Of a stretch of 64,000 nucleotides of DNA, positions 32,712-41,798 are shown one piece after another. Numbering within the stretch: the first letter of the stretch is position 1; each line of letters starts with the position of its first letter. The DNA is from Streptomyces sulfonofaciens (GTDB lineage Bacteria; Actinomycetota; Actinomycetes; Streptomycetales; Streptomycetaceae): contig NZ_BNCD01000009.1 of NCBI RefSeq assembly GCF_014656295.1, positions 159,928 through 223,927 of the forward strand, read 5' to 3'. The position numbers were made by a program, and so were the translations under genes. The notes under the pieces were generated by a model. It saw nothing but the letters and a program-made list of their open reading frames with translations, made no database searches and was not told where the DNA came from.

Positions 32712-33191
32712 GTGAGCGTGAACCAGGAGCCCGGCGTCTGGCAGGGCTTCAAGTCCTTCCTCATGCGCGGAAACGTCGTCGATCTGGCGGTTGCGGTGGT
32801 CATCGGCACCGCATTCACCAATATCGTCAATTCCGTGGTGAAAGGCGTGATCAACCCCGTCGTCGGAGCCTTCGGCACCAAGGACCTCGACAAGTACAGC
32901 TCGTGCCTCAAGGGCTCCTGCCAGTACGACCTCAAGACGGGCACGGTGGTCAAGGGCGTCCCGATCATGTGGGGCACCGTGCTCAGCTCCACCCTGAGCT
33001 TTCTGATCACCGCGGCCGTCGTCTACTTCCTGATGGTGCTGCCGATGGCCAAGTTCCTCGCCCGGCAGGCGGCACGGAAGGCCGCCAAGGAAGGCACGAA
33101 GGGCGTCGTGGAGGTCTCCGAGCTGGAGGTCCTCATGCAGATCCGCGACGAGCTGGTCTCCCAGCGGGGCGGACCCGTCGTCGGCCGTTAG
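32712..33191 (+). CDS. mscL: Large-conductance mechanosensitive channel MscL
   Basis: A 159-residue channel subunit that opens under membrane tension to release solutes on osmotic down-shock. WQGFKSFLMRGNVVDLAVAV begins TM1 (about 9-40). The loop KYSSCLKGSCQYDLKTGTVV contains two cysteines, TM2 is LSSTLSFLITAAVVYFLMV, and the tail is charged (ARQAARKAAKEG). GTG 32712 is preferred to GTG 32694 because AAAGG lies about 7 nt before it. The C-terminal bundle is longer than in E. coli MscL (136 residues). An osmotic two-component pair at the other end of the window is a possible functional relative. Confidence 0.92.
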   Translation: MSVNQEPGVWQGFKSFLMRGNVVDLAVAVVIGTAFTNIVNSVVKGVINPVVGAFGTKDLDKYSSCLKGSCQYDLKTGTVVKGVPIMWGTVLSSTLSFLITAAVVYFLMVLPMAKFLARQAARKAAKEGTKGVVEVSELEVLMQIRDELVSQRGGPVVGR

Positions 33192-33417
33192 CGGCCCTGG
33201 GCCGCCTCGCGGCGGTCGCCCTCCGCTCAGTGGCGGCAGCGCTCTCCCGGCCCCCGGCCGTGCCGTCGGTCCGCCGCCGTGAGCCGATCGCCGGGTCCGG
33301 GCCCAGCCCCGGTCGCCGCACGCCGGCGCCCCGGCACCGGTGGCCGGGTCGGCGGGGGCCGGGGCGGCTGAGGCCGAGTCGGCCGGGACCAGGGCGGCCT
33401 GGCGGCTGCGGTGGGGC

Positions 33418-33618
33418 TCAGAGGTGGTGGGGCGGCTTCTCGTCGAGGAAGCGCGCGAGGTCCGCCGCGCTGTCACCGCCTGGGGAGGGCCGCTCGCCCC
33501 ACCCCTGGTCGGAGTCGTCCGAGGCCCGCTGCGACAGCGGATCGTCGAAGACGATCGCGTCCTTCGGTGCGGGCGCGGCCTTCGGTTCACGCGACGCGGG
33601 GCCGGGAGCGGTGGTCAT
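33418..33618 (-). CDS. Small conserved actinobacterial protein, unknown function
   Basis: A 66-residue acidic protein with a recognisable end: IVFDDPLSQRASDDSDQGWG followed by ADLARFLDEKPPHHL. I remember very similar short proteins in other Streptomyces, which supports it being real despite its size. There is no membrane segment and no known domain. The ATG at 33618 lies 6 nt after a TACGCT box on the minus strand, so it is probably leaderless. It is convergent with mscL; the 226-bp gap between them shows nothing. Confidence 0.65.
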   Translation of the reverse strand: MTTAPGPASREPKAAPAPKDAIVFDDPLSQRASDDSDQGWGERPSPGGDSAADLARFLDEKPPHHL

Positions 33619-33624
33619 GGCACC

Positions 33625-33630
33625 AGCGTA
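33625..33630 (-). promoter_or_regulatory. Leaderless-type -10 box (TACGCT) for the 66-residue protein gene
   Basis: TACGCT on the minus strand, 6 nt before the ATG at 33618. Confidence 0.45.
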
Positions 33631-33809
33631 CGACGCGCCCCCGCCGCCCGCCGCGCACGGCCTGCCGAGCGGCCGCAGCCTACCCGGCGCGCGGCCCCGG
33701 CGGTCCTGCCCCGGAGCCCCCTCGCCATCCGGTGCCCCGCGCGGCAGCCCGCCGCTCGACACGGCGCCGCGGACAAGACCGGGCGGGCCGGGTCTGCTGC
33801 GCTGGGAGC

Positions 33810-35033
33810 ATGACGTCCGGTTCCGACCCTGCCTCCGGTGCCTCCGGAAGCCTTCCTCCCCAGCTCCGGCCGGTGCGCAGGATCTCCGCTCGGCGCCGCG
33901 ACGAGTCGCACCGGGTCGCCTCACCGCTGGAGCTCTTCTTCGACCTCTGCTTCGTGGTGGCCATCGCCCAGGCGGGCGGCCAGGTGGTGCGCGTGATCGC
34001 GGACGGCCGCGCCGGCGAGGGCCTGCTCGACTACGCGATGATCTTCTTCTCCATCTGGTGGGCCTGGATGCAGTTCTCCTGGTTCGCCTCGGCGTACGAC
34101 AACGACGACGTCCTCTACCGGCTTGCGACCCTCGTCCAGATCGCCGGGGTGCTGGTGCTCGCGGCGGGTGTCTCGCGGGTCTTCGCGGAGCACGATTTCC
34201 TGGCCGTCCGGCTCGGCTACGCGGTCATGCGGCTCGCCCTCACCGCCCAGTGGCTGCGGGTGGCCGGTGCGACGACGGGCACCGAGCGCGGCATGGCCCT
34301 GCGGTACGCGGGCGGGGTGCTGCTCTGTCAGGCGGGTTGGCTGGGGGTGCTGGTGTCGCCGGGACCGGTCAGGCCCTGGGTGTTCCTGGCGATGGCGATC
34401 GCCGAGATCTGCGTGTCCCCGTACGCGGAGCGGCGCGTGAAGTCCTCCTGGCACCCGCACCACATCTCGGAGCGGTACGGGCTGTTCACGATCATCGTCC
34501 TGAGCGAGTCCGTCGCCGCGGCCACCGCCGCCGTGAAGTCCGGCATCGAGGAGAACGACGCGCTCGCCGAGTTGCTGCCGTACGCGGCGGGCGGACTGCT
34601 GCTGGTGTTCGCCGCGTGGTGGATCTGTTTCGCCGTCCCCATCCACGGCCACCTGCGGTCACGGCGCCAGGCGTTCGTCTGGGGCTACGGCCACTACGTG
34701 ATCTTCGCCTCGGCGGCGGCGCTCGGTGCCGGCATCGAGATCGCTGTACGGAAGGAGGTGGGCCACGCCGACCTCTCCCGGCTCGCGGCGAACGCGACGG
34801 TGACGGTGCCCATGGCCGTGTACCTGGTCACGGTATGGGCGCTGCACTCCCGCTTCTTCACGGCGGGGGTCATACGGCAACTGGTGCTGCCGGGCTCCGC
34901 CGGGGCGATCCTGGCGTGCACGTTCGCCGGGCACTGGTCGATCCTCGCGGCGGGACTCGTGGCAGCGCTCACCGTGGCCACGGGCACGGCCCTCACCGTG
35001 CGGACGGCGGCCCGCGAGGCCCGGACGGCATAA
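33810..35033 (+). CDS. LtrA family membrane protein (low temperature requirement A)
   Basis: A 407-residue membrane protein with about ten to twelve hydrophobic segments. The family signature follows a basic N-terminus: SPLELFFDLCFVVAIAQAGG, then IFFSIWWAWMQFSWFASAYD. HPHHISERYGLFTIIVLSES is the second conserved block. LtrA was named from growth at low temperature in Listeria; its biochemical function is unknown. The ATG at 33810 is the first in-frame start that leaves the conserved region intact; GGGAG is only 1 nt away, so initiation signals are weak. Confidence 0.88.
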   Translation: MTSGSDPASGASGSLPPQLRPVRRISARRRDESHRVASPLELFFDLCFVVAIAQAGGQVVRVIADGRAGEGLLDYAMIFFSIWWAWMQFSWFASAYDNDDVLYRLATLVQIAGVLVLAAGVSRVFAEHDFLAVRLGYAVMRLALTAQWLRVAGATTGTERGMALRYAGGVLLCQAGWLGVLVSPGPVRPWVFLAMAIAEICVSPYAERRVKSSWHPHHISERYGLFTIIVLSESVAAATAAVKSGIEENDALAELLPYAAGGLLLVFAAWWICFAVPIHGHLRSRRQAFVWGYGHYVIFASAAALGAGIEIAVRKEVGHADLSRLAANATVTVPMAVYLVTVWALHSRFFTAGVIRQLVLPGSAGAILACTFAGHWSILAAGLVAALTVATGTALTVRTAAREARTA

Positions 35034-35378
35034 GAGCCCGAGGGTGACGGCGGATCCCCGTGTTCCGCAGGCGCCGTGCCGGAGCAGGACGCCGGTCAGG
35101 CGGCGCCGGACGGGCACCCGCAAGGGAGTGCCGGGAGGCCGGGCAGCCGTACCGGCCCGGTGACTCCCCCACCGCGCCGCGAGCCGCACCGGGCCCGGTG
35201 GCGGGCGTTTCGACACCGGGCTCCGAAGGGCTCGGCACCGGTTGTGGACAGCCGGAGGGGCCAGGGAAACGGAGGGAACCGTTCCCATCGGGCCGCCCTC
35301 TCTACACACACCGGAGCAGATCACCTGGAACGCCCAGGTCGCGAAGATCGCGCTCATCACGAAAACATGGAGCAGCTC

Positions 35379-36692
35379 GTGACAACGCAGGACATGGTGG
35401 GACAGAAAGCGGTGGCGCGGGAGACCGCCGTACGGGGCGCCCACCCGGTGGGGCCGTTCCGCAGGCGCGCCACACGGCGTGCCCTGCTGGCGTGTGCCGT
35501 GCTGGCGGTCGGTGCGCTGACCCTGTCCGCCTGCGGCGGCGACGCCGAGGCGGACAACGGCAAGGGCAGCGGCAAGGGCGCTTCGAGCGGCAAGGGCTCG
35601 GACTCGGGCCGCATCTCCACCGCGGAGATCGCCATCTCGGCGAAGGACGGCTCCACCAACGCCTCCATCAACGCCACCGATGTGAAGGTCAGCGGCGGCA
35701 AGCTGACCAAGGTCACCATGACCGAGGCGGTAACCGGCAGGTCCGTGCCCGGGTCGCTGTCCGAGGACGGCTCGGTCTGGAAGCCCGAGGACCAGTTGGA
35801 GCGCGCGACCCAGTACCGCATATCCGCCACGGCCAAGGACGCCAAGGGCCGCACCTCGGCCGCCAACTCGCAGTTCACCACGGTCTCGCCCAGCCACAGC
35901 TTCATCGGCACCTACACCCCGGACGGCGGCACCACGGTCGGCGTCGGGATGCCGGTCTCGTTCACCTTCGACAAGGTGATCACGGACAAGAAGGCCGTGC
36001 AGTCCGGTATCCAGGTGACGTCGAGCAGCGGGCAGGAGGTGGTCGGCCACTGGTTCGGCGCCAACCGGCTGGACTTCCGGCCCCAGTCGTACTGGAAGGC
36101 CGGTTCCACGGTCACCATGAAGCTCCATCTGGACGGCGTGGAGGGCGCGGACGGCGTGTACGGCGTGCAGGACAAGACCGTGACGTTCACCATCGGCCGC
36201 TCGCAGGTCTCCACGGTGGACGTGCACACCCAGACGATGACGGTGGTCAGGGACGGCAAGACCCTCAAGACCATCCCGATCTCGTCGGGCAGCCCGCAGC
36301 ACACCACCTACAACGGCCAGATGGTGATCTCGCAGAAGTTCGTCCAGACCCGGATGCTGGGCTCCACGGTCGGCTTCGGCGGGGAGTACGACATCCCGGA
36401 CGTGCCGCACGCGATGCGCCTGACCAACTCCGGCACCTTCATCCACGGCAACTACTGGTACCCGCGCGGCAACCCGCCCTTCGGCCGGCAGGGAACCAGC
36501 CACGGGTGCGTGGGTCTTCAGGACGCCCAGGGCGCCCAGGCCGCCACGCAGGGCAAGTGGTTCTACGACCACTCGCTGGTCGGGGACGTCGTGACGGTGC
36601 GGAACTCACCGGACAAGACCGTCGCGCCCGACAACGGGCTCAATGGCTGGAACATGTCGTGGAGCGCGTGGAAAGCCGGCAGCGCACTCTGA
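35379..36692 (+). CDS. L,D-transpeptidase lipoprotein with Ig-like domains (YkuD fold)
   Basis: A 437-residue lipoprotein. The signal peptide has lipobox LSAC (ALTLSACGG), then a Gly/Ser/Lys linker. Two Ig-like domains (about 75-285) precede the YkuD catalytic domain with HGNYWYPRG and SHGCVGL, nucleophile C377. It forms 3-3 cross-links in peptidoglycan outside the membrane. GTG 35379 has GGAG 6 nt upstream; ATG 35367 in frame is the alternative. A perfect 19-bp hairpin follows the stop. The 345-bp gap before it (35034-35378) shows no gene. Confidence 0.92.
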   Translation: MTTQDMVGQKAVARETAVRGAHPVGPFRRRATRRALLACAVLAVGALTLSACGGDAEADNGKGSGKGASSGKGSDSGRISTAEIAISAKDGSTNASINATDVKVSGGKLTKVTMTEAVTGRSVPGSLSEDGSVWKPEDQLERATQYRISATAKDAKGRTSAANSQFTTVSPSHSFIGTYTPDGGTTVGVGMPVSFTFDKVITDKKAVQSGIQVTSSSGQEVVGHWFGANRLDFRPQSYWKAGSTVTMKLHLDGVEGADGVYGVQDKTVTFTIGRSQVSTVDVHTQTMTVVRDGKTLKTIPISSGSPQHTTYNGQMVISQKFVQTRMLGSTVGFGGEYDIPDVPHAMRLTNSGTFIHGNYWYPRGNPPFGRQGTSHGCVGLQDAQGAQAATQGKWFYDHSLVGDVVTVRNSPDKTVAPDNGLNGWNMSWSAWKAGSAL

Positions 36693-36718
36693 GGCGGGTC
36701 ACGCTTGAGGGCGAACAC

Positions 36719-36759
36719 GGCGCGGGTGGACGGGCACGGTGTGCCCGTCCACCCGCGCC
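36719..36759 (+). terminator. Perfect 19-bp hairpin after the L,D-transpeptidase gene
   Basis: Arms 36719-36737 and 36741-36759 (GGCGCGGGTGGACGGGCAC and its exact complement) are separated by GGT. It is the strongest terminator candidate in the window and starts 27 bp after the stop. Confidence 0.9.
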
Positions 36760-36914
36760 GCCCAGGCATATGCGCGTGAACTGGCTTTCTGCGGGGACCA
36801 GATGAGGAACTTCTCGCGCAGACCGTACGTTTTCCTGGTTCCTGGACATGATGGCCCGGGAAGGGGCTACGGTATGCACTCACGAGGTGACATGTAGCGA
36901 CGCCGGGAGAAACC

Positions 36915-37706
36915 TTGAGCGTTCCGTACGAAACAGCGTGCGAACCAGCCGAGTCGCCCGAGACTCCGGAGGAGCATCTCGCGCGGCTCCTCGGCCGTGC
37001 CCTCAACTCCTTCGAGCTGTCCGACGAGGTCCTGGAGCGCCTCGACACCGCCCTGGCCTACGACGGCTCGCTGCACTCCGCGCACCACAGCGCCGGCCTG
37101 CACCGCATCACCTACCGGCACACCTGGCTGCTCGCCGACGGCAGCGCGGTCACCCTCTGGGAGCTGGTCCACAACACCGGCCCGACCTCCGCGCCGGGCG
37201 CTCCCGAGGCACCCCGTACCGAGCAGCCCGGACGGCACGAGCAGCACGAGCTCTACACCGACGAGGAAGAAATGCGCGCCGCCGTGGCACGGCTGCCGCT
37301 CCCGGTGGACGAACCGGTGGGCCTCGACCTGCCCGTCACCATGCCGTCCCCGCCGGTTCCGCTCCCGCGCCACGCGTACGTCCAGGACAACTCCGCGGAC
37401 CACGCCCGCCGTCTGCTGCGGCGCGCGGAGAACGCCGACCGGCCGGGCCTGGACACGTTACGCCTGCTGGGCACCGCCTTCGCGCATCAGATCACGCAGG
37501 CGTTCGGCCGCCCCTCACCGGCCGGTGAGGCCCGGCTGGGCTACGCACTCTACGAGCACGCCTTCCTGCTCGCGGACGGCAGGGAGATCAGCCTCTGGGA
37601 GGTCGAGCACACGGCCACCCCCGACGGCCGGCACATGTGCGAGGTCTACACCAGCGAGAGCGCGGCCCGCGGGGCCATGGCGCAGCGAGCCTCCCGCACC
37701 ACCTGA
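36915..37706 (+). CDS. DUF6227-type conserved Streptomyces protein
   Basis: A 263-residue soluble protein built from two similar halves. HLARLLGRALNSFELSDEVL and YRHTWLLADGSAVTLWELVH in the first half correspond to LLGTAFAHQITQAF and YEHAFLLADGREISLWEVEH in the second. This suggests an internal duplication. I recall this family as DUF6227; function unknown. The start is TTG at 36915 with GGGAG 5 nt upstream. No catalytic motif is visible. Confidence 0.75.
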   Translation: MSVPYETACEPAESPETPEEHLARLLGRALNSFELSDEVLERLDTALAYDGSLHSAHHSAGLHRITYRHTWLLADGSAVTLWELVHNTGPTSAPGAPEAPRTEQPGRHEQHELYTDEEEMRAAVARLPLPVDEPVGLDLPVTMPSPPVPLPRHAYVQDNSADHARRLLRRAENADRPGLDTLRLLGTAFAHQITQAFGRPSPAGEARLGYALYEHAFLLADGREISLWEVEHTATPDGRHMCEVYTSESAARGAMAQRASRTT

Positions 37707-37871
37707 CCGCACCCACCTGACGCATCGTCCGCAGACACCATCCGACCCGACCGTCACTCCGACCCCGGCCCGACCCCTGCCTTGGCCCCGGGCCCGGTCC
37801 CGTGCGCCGCACCGCCCCGGCGAACCGCGCCGCCGCACCGCCTCAGCGGCGGCCCTCGCCGCACTGCCAGT

Positions 37872-38279
37872 TCAGCGGCGGCCCTCGCTGAACTGCCGCA
37901 CCAGGCCGGCGAACGCCGCCCGTTCCGCGGGGGTCAGGTCGACGGACTCCGTCGGCGGCACCACCTGGCGGGGCATCGCATCCAGGGCCCGGGCCCGCTG
38001 CCATCCGGCCGGGCCGGGCCGGCCGCGGCCGCTCTCCTCCCGCCGGGCCGCACCGCGCGGGCCCCGGGACGGCAGGTGCCCCTCCCGCACACGGGCGCCT
38101 CCCGCCTGTCGGTCCCGGCGGGACGGGCGCGACGGACGTACCCTGGATGTCGTCCGCACCAGATGGGCGAGCGCGGTCAGGCCGCGCGGCACCGCGGTGC
38201 GCACGACGGTCACTGCGACGGTCGCCACAGTCAGAACAGCTACGCCCATGCGTCGAATTGTCGAGACGTGTTCGGACAT
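37872..38279 (-). CDS. Small membrane-anchored hypothetical protein
   Basis: A 135-residue frame. Near the N-terminus is a hydrophobic segment (MGVAVLTVATVAVTVV, about 11-26) that could anchor it. A basic, Arg/Gly-rich middle and an ordered-looking end (TPAERAAFAGLVRQFSEGRR) follow. The ATG at 38279 has only a GGGTG element upstream. The coding bias is acceptable but I recognise no family. Confidence 0.45.
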   Translation of the reverse strand: MSEHVSTIRRMGVAVLTVATVAVTVVRTAVPRGLTALAHLVRTTSRVRPSRPSRRDRQAGGARVREGHLPSRGPRGAARREESGRGRPGPAGWQRARALDAMPRQVVPPTESVDLTPAERAAFAGLVRQFSEGRR

Positions 38280-38476
38280 ATCACCCAGTAGACCTTATGG
38301 CGCTGAAGACTGATAGGCGATTATGAGACAGAACGGCCCGAAGCTATGGACCCGGCGGATCGGCCGGGGTCCGAAGGCGTCGTGGCCGCCGTGCCCGCCG
38401 GGTCCGAGCGCCCTGCCGCCCCGGTGGGGCTGCCCGTCCCGGTGACCCCGCCCGTCCCCGGTGCGCTCATCCGCCT

Positions 38477-40819
38477 TCACCCACGGCGGCCGCCCCCCAC
38501 CGCTTCCGTCCCCACCGCCTCCGTCCCCACGGCTTCCGCACGCACGGCTTCCGCCCCCGCCTCCTCGGCCGCCGCCCGTGCCGCCTTGGCGCCCTTCAGC
38601 GCCACCACCAGTACCGTCGAGACGAGGACACCCGCGGCTGTCGCGACCAGGTACAGCAGTGGCCTGCCGATCAGCGGCACCACGAAGATGCCGCCGTGCG
38701 GGGCCCGGAGCGTGCAGCCGAAGGCCATCGACAGGGCACCCGTGACCGCGCCGCCGGCCATAGACGAGGGGATGACGCGCAGCGGGTCGGCCGCGGCGAA
38801 CGGGATGGCGCCCTCCGTGATGAAGGAGGCGCCGAGCAGCCACGCCGCCTTGCCGTTCTCCCGCTCGGTGGGTGTGAACAGCCGGCCGCGCACCACGGTC
38901 GCGAGCGCCATGGCCAGCGGGGGGACCATGCCGGCCGCCATCACCGCGGCCATCACCTTGAGGCTGCCGGTGGTCGGGGCGGCGAGGCCCCCGACCGCGA
39001 AGGTGTACGCGACCTTGTTAAGCGGGCCGCCGAGGTCGAAGCACATCATGAGGCCGAGGACCACACCGAGGATGACCGCGTTGGTGCCGGACAGGCCCTT
39101 CAGCCAGTCGGTGAGGGCGCTCTGCAGGGACGCGATGGGCTTGCCTATCACCAGGAACATCAGGAAGCCCACGACGATCGACGAGACCAGCGGCAGGACG
39201 ACCACGGGCATGATGCCGCGCAGTGGCGCGGGTATCCGCAGCCGGCCGAGTCCCAGCACCACCGCACCGGCGATCAGACCCGCGGCGAGGCCACCGAGGA
39301 AACCGGCGTTGATGGTGACCGCGACGGAGCCGCCGACGAACCCGGGAACGAGTCCCGGCCTGTCCGCCATCCCGTAGGCGATGTAGCCGGCGAGCACCGG
39401 GATGAGGAAGCCGAAGGCCAGACCGCCGACCTGGAAGAGCAGCGCGGCCCAGCTTCCGTGGTCGGTCCAGGCGAAGTGCTCGGCGACGGAGGGGGCCTTG
39501 TCGATGCGGTAGCCGCCGATCGCGAAGCCGAGTGCGATCAGCAGGCCGCCCGCCGCCACGAAGGGCACCATGTAACTCACGCCCGACATCAGCCAGGTGC
39601 GCAGCTTCGTCGCGTAACCGTCGCCGTGGGAGCCGGTGTTCCCGACGGGGGTGCGCGCCCCGGACACCGCCGGTGCGCCCCCGGGCGCCCCGGCCCCGCC
39701 CTCGGCACCGGCGCTCCCGCTCCCGGGCACCGCCGCGCCATCGGCTGCCGCCCCGACGCCGCGGGCGGCGAGGGCGCGGGCCTCGGCTATGAGGTCGGCA
39801 GGGCGGCTGATGCCGGCCTTCACCCCCACGTCGACGGTGGGCTTGCCCGCGAACCGCTCCCTCTCGCGCACCGGGACGTCATGAGTGAAGATCACCGCGT
39901 CGGCGGCGGCGATCACGGCCGGGTCGAGCCGGGTGAAGCCCGCCGAGCCCTGCGCCTCGACGACCAGTTCCACGCCCGCCGCCCGCCCGGCGTTCTCCAG
40001 GGCCTCCGCGGCCATGTACGTGTGTGCGATTCCGGTGGGGCAGGAGGCCACGGCGACGATGCGCAGCGGTTGTGCGGGAACGGCGCCCGCCGTACCGGGG
40101 CCGGACTCCGCGCCGGTGCCGGACTCCGTACCGGTGCCGGACTCCGTACCGGTGCCCGACTCCGTACCGGTGCCCGACTCCGTACCGGTGCCCGACTTTT
40201 CCGGGGCGCCGGCCGCCGCGGGTCCCGCCGCCTCCTCGTGTCCGTCCTCTTCCTGTGCCGCGGCCTGTACTGCCGCCTGCGCCGGGTCCTGTACCGGTTC
40301 CTGCACCGGCTGCTGTACCGGTTCCTGCGCCGTTTCCCGTGCCGCCGGCGCCGCGGTGTCCGCGCCACCGGCCGGGACCGCGGTGCCGCCGATCAGGGCC
40401 GCGGCCCCCGCGGGGTCCTCGACCGAGCGGAGTGCCGCGGTGAAGTCGGCGTCCAGGAGGCGGCGCGCCAGGGCGGAGAGCATCGTCAGATGGGCGTCGT
40501 CCGCGCCCGCGGGTGCGGCGATCAGGAAGATCAGGTCGGCGGGGCCGTCCGAGGCGCCGAAGTCGACGCCGCGGGCGCTGCGGCCGAACGCGAGCGTGGG
40601 CTCCGTGACGTGGGCGCTGCGGCAGTGCGGAATGCCGATGCCGCCTTCCAGGCCGGTGGGCAGCCGCGCCTCACGCGCGGCGACATCGGCCAGGAAGCCG
40701 TCGAGGTCGGTCACCCGCCCGAGCGCCGCCATCCGTTCGGCGAGAGCGCGCGCCGCGGTCTCCTTGGTGTCGGCGGACAGGTCGAGGTCGACCAGGTCCG
40801 CGGTGATCGTGCCGCTCAT
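38477..40819 (-). CDS. fruA: Fructose-specific PTS enzyme IIABC
   Basis: A 780-residue fused sugar permease that imports fructose as fructose-1-phosphate. The IIA domain carries the phosphorylated H65 (GIGIPHCRSAH). A linker includes QEPVQ repeats and GTGTES repeats (18-bp units). IIB has C260 in ASCPTGIAHTYMAAEAL, and IIC (about 420-740) has about eight to ten membrane segments and the conserved FITEGAIPFAAADP. The C-terminal tail repeats EAVGTEAV. The ATG at 40819 has GGAGC 6 nt upstream. It is last in fruR-fruK-fruA. The extended linker makes it longer than the ~700 residues I expect. Confidence 0.95.
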   Translation of the reverse strand: MSGTITADLVDLDLSADTKETAARALAERMAALGRVTDLDGFLADVAAREARLPTGLEGGIGIPHCRSAHVTEPTLAFGRSARGVDFGASDGPADLIFLIAAPAGADDAHLTMLSALARRLLDADFTAALRSVEDPAGAAALIGGTAVPAGGADTAAPAARETAQEPVQQPVQEPVQDPAQAAVQAAAQEEDGHEEAAGPAAAGAPEKSGTGTESGTGTESGTGTESGTGTESGTGAESGPGTAGAVPAQPLRIVAVASCPTGIAHTYMAAEALENAGRAAGVELVVEAQGSAGFTRLDPAVIAAADAVIFTHDVPVRERERFAGKPTVDVGVKAGISRPADLIAEARALAARGVGAAADGAAVPGSGSAGAEGGAGAPGGAPAVSGARTPVGNTGSHGDGYATKLRTWLMSGVSYMVPFVAAGGLLIALGFAIGGYRIDKAPSVAEHFAWTDHGSWAALLFQVGGLAFGFLIPVLAGYIAYGMADRPGLVPGFVGGSVAVTINAGFLGGLAAGLIAGAVVLGLGRLRIPAPLRGIMPVVVLPLVSSIVVGFLMFLVIGKPIASLQSALTDWLKGLSGTNAVILGVVLGLMMCFDLGGPLNKVAYTFAVGGLAAPTTGSLKVMAAVMAAGMVPPLAMALATVVRGRLFTPTERENGKAAWLLGASFITEGAIPFAAADPLRVIPSSMAGGAVTGALSMAFGCTLRAPHGGIFVVPLIGRPLLYLVATAAGVLVSTVLVVALKGAKAARAAAEEAGAEAVRAEAVGTEAVGTEAVGGGRRG
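40103..40192. repeat. 18-bp in-frame tandem repeat in fruA linker, five units
   Basis: Five 18-bp units (from 40103, 40121, 40139, 40157, 40175; core GACTCCGTACCGGTGCC) encode repeated Gly-Thr-Gly-Thr-Glu-Ser between the IIA and IIB domains. Units differ by only a few bases, so copy number may vary between strains. Confidence 0.9.
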
Positions 40820-40850
40820 CGCGGGCTCCTTTGCACGCGTACGGAAGGGA

Positions 40851-41798
40851 TCATGGCCTCGGGCCGCCGAGGCGGCGGTCCACGGGCACGTCCGCGGTGA
40901 CCGTCACCGCGGACGGGACGAGGTCGGACGGGGTGGGCATGGCGCTGCCGGGCAGCCGCACGGCAGCGGCGCCGTGCGCGGTGGACGAGGCGAGCGCGCG
41001 GGGCCCCGTGCCGCCCGCGATCAGGAACCCGGCGAGCGAGGCGTCCCCGGCGCCCACGTCGCTGCGTACGGCACCGGCGGGCGCGGTGCCGTACCAGGCA
41101 CCGGAGGCGTCGACGAGGAGCTGGCCGTCGGCGCCCAGGCTCGCCAGCACGGACCCGGCCCCGAGGCCGCGCAGTTCCTCCGCGGCCCCGAGCGCGTCGC
41201 CGAGGGTGGCGAGCGGGCGTCGCACGGCGGCGGACAGCTCGGTGAGGTTGGGCTTGACGACGTCGGGCCCCTCGCGCAGCGCCGCCAGCAGGGCGGGGCC
41301 GGAGGTGTCCAGCGCGATCCCGGCCCCGACCGCGTGGGCGCGGGCCACCAGGTGCGCGTACCAGTTCGGGCCGAGGCCGCGCGGCAGACTGCCGCAGCAG
41401 GCGATCCAATCGGCGCCCGCGGACCGCTCGCCGACCGCGGCGAGCAGCGCCTCGGCCTCCTCCCCGGTGATCTCGGGACCCGGCGCGTTGATCTTGGTGA
41501 GGGTGCCGTCGGGTTCGGCGAGGGCGATGTTGGACCTGGTCAGACCGGTGACGGGGACCGGGACGGCCTCGATGCCCTGACCGGCGAGGAGATCGGCGAC
41601 GAGCGCGCCGGGGGCCCCACCGAGCGGCAGGACGGCGACGGTGCGGTGCCCGGCCGCGGCCACCGCGCGGGAGACGTTCACGCCCTTGCCGCCCGGATCC
41701 ATGCGCTCGCCCGTCGCCCGCACCACCTCGCCGCGGTCCAGCGACGGCACCTCGTACGTGCGGTCCAGGGACGGGTTGGGGGTGACGGTGAGGATCAC
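40851..41798 (-). CDS. fruK: 1-phosphofructokinase
   Basis: A 315-residue PfkB-family kinase that phosphorylates fructose-1-phosphate to fructose-1,6-bisphosphate. VTPNPSLDRTYEV opens the fold, GGKGVNVSRAVAAAG (about 36-50) is the first PfkB signature, and SDVGAGDASLAGF holds the catalytic aspartate and anion hole. The residue after GAGD is Ala where Ser is common. The GTG at 41798 overlaps the fruR stop by 4 bp and the stop lies 31 bp before fruA. Confidence 0.93.
   Translation of the reverse strand: MILTVTPNPSLDRTYEVPSLDRGEVVRATGERMDPGGKGVNVSRAVAAAGHRTVAVLPLGGAPGALVADLLAGQGIEAVPVPVTGLTRSNIALAEPDGTLTKINAPGPEITGEEAEALLAAVGERSAGADWIACCGSLPRGLGPNWYAHLVARAHAVGAGIALDTSGPALLAALREGPDVVKPNLTELSAAVRRPLATLGDALGAAEELRGLGAGSVLASLGADGQLLVDASGAWYGTAPAGAVRSDVGAGDASLAGFLIAGGTGPRALASSTAHGAAAVRLPGSAMPTPSDLVPSAVTVTADVPVDRRLGGPRP

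Noticed and set aside
32567..35047. 826-codon plus-strand frame over mscL and ltrA
   Set aside because: Out of frame with both recognisable membrane proteins and without membrane segments of its own.
38280..38476. Terminator for fruA
   Set aside because: The gap is GC-rich but I could not find a long perfect stem that stands out from background.
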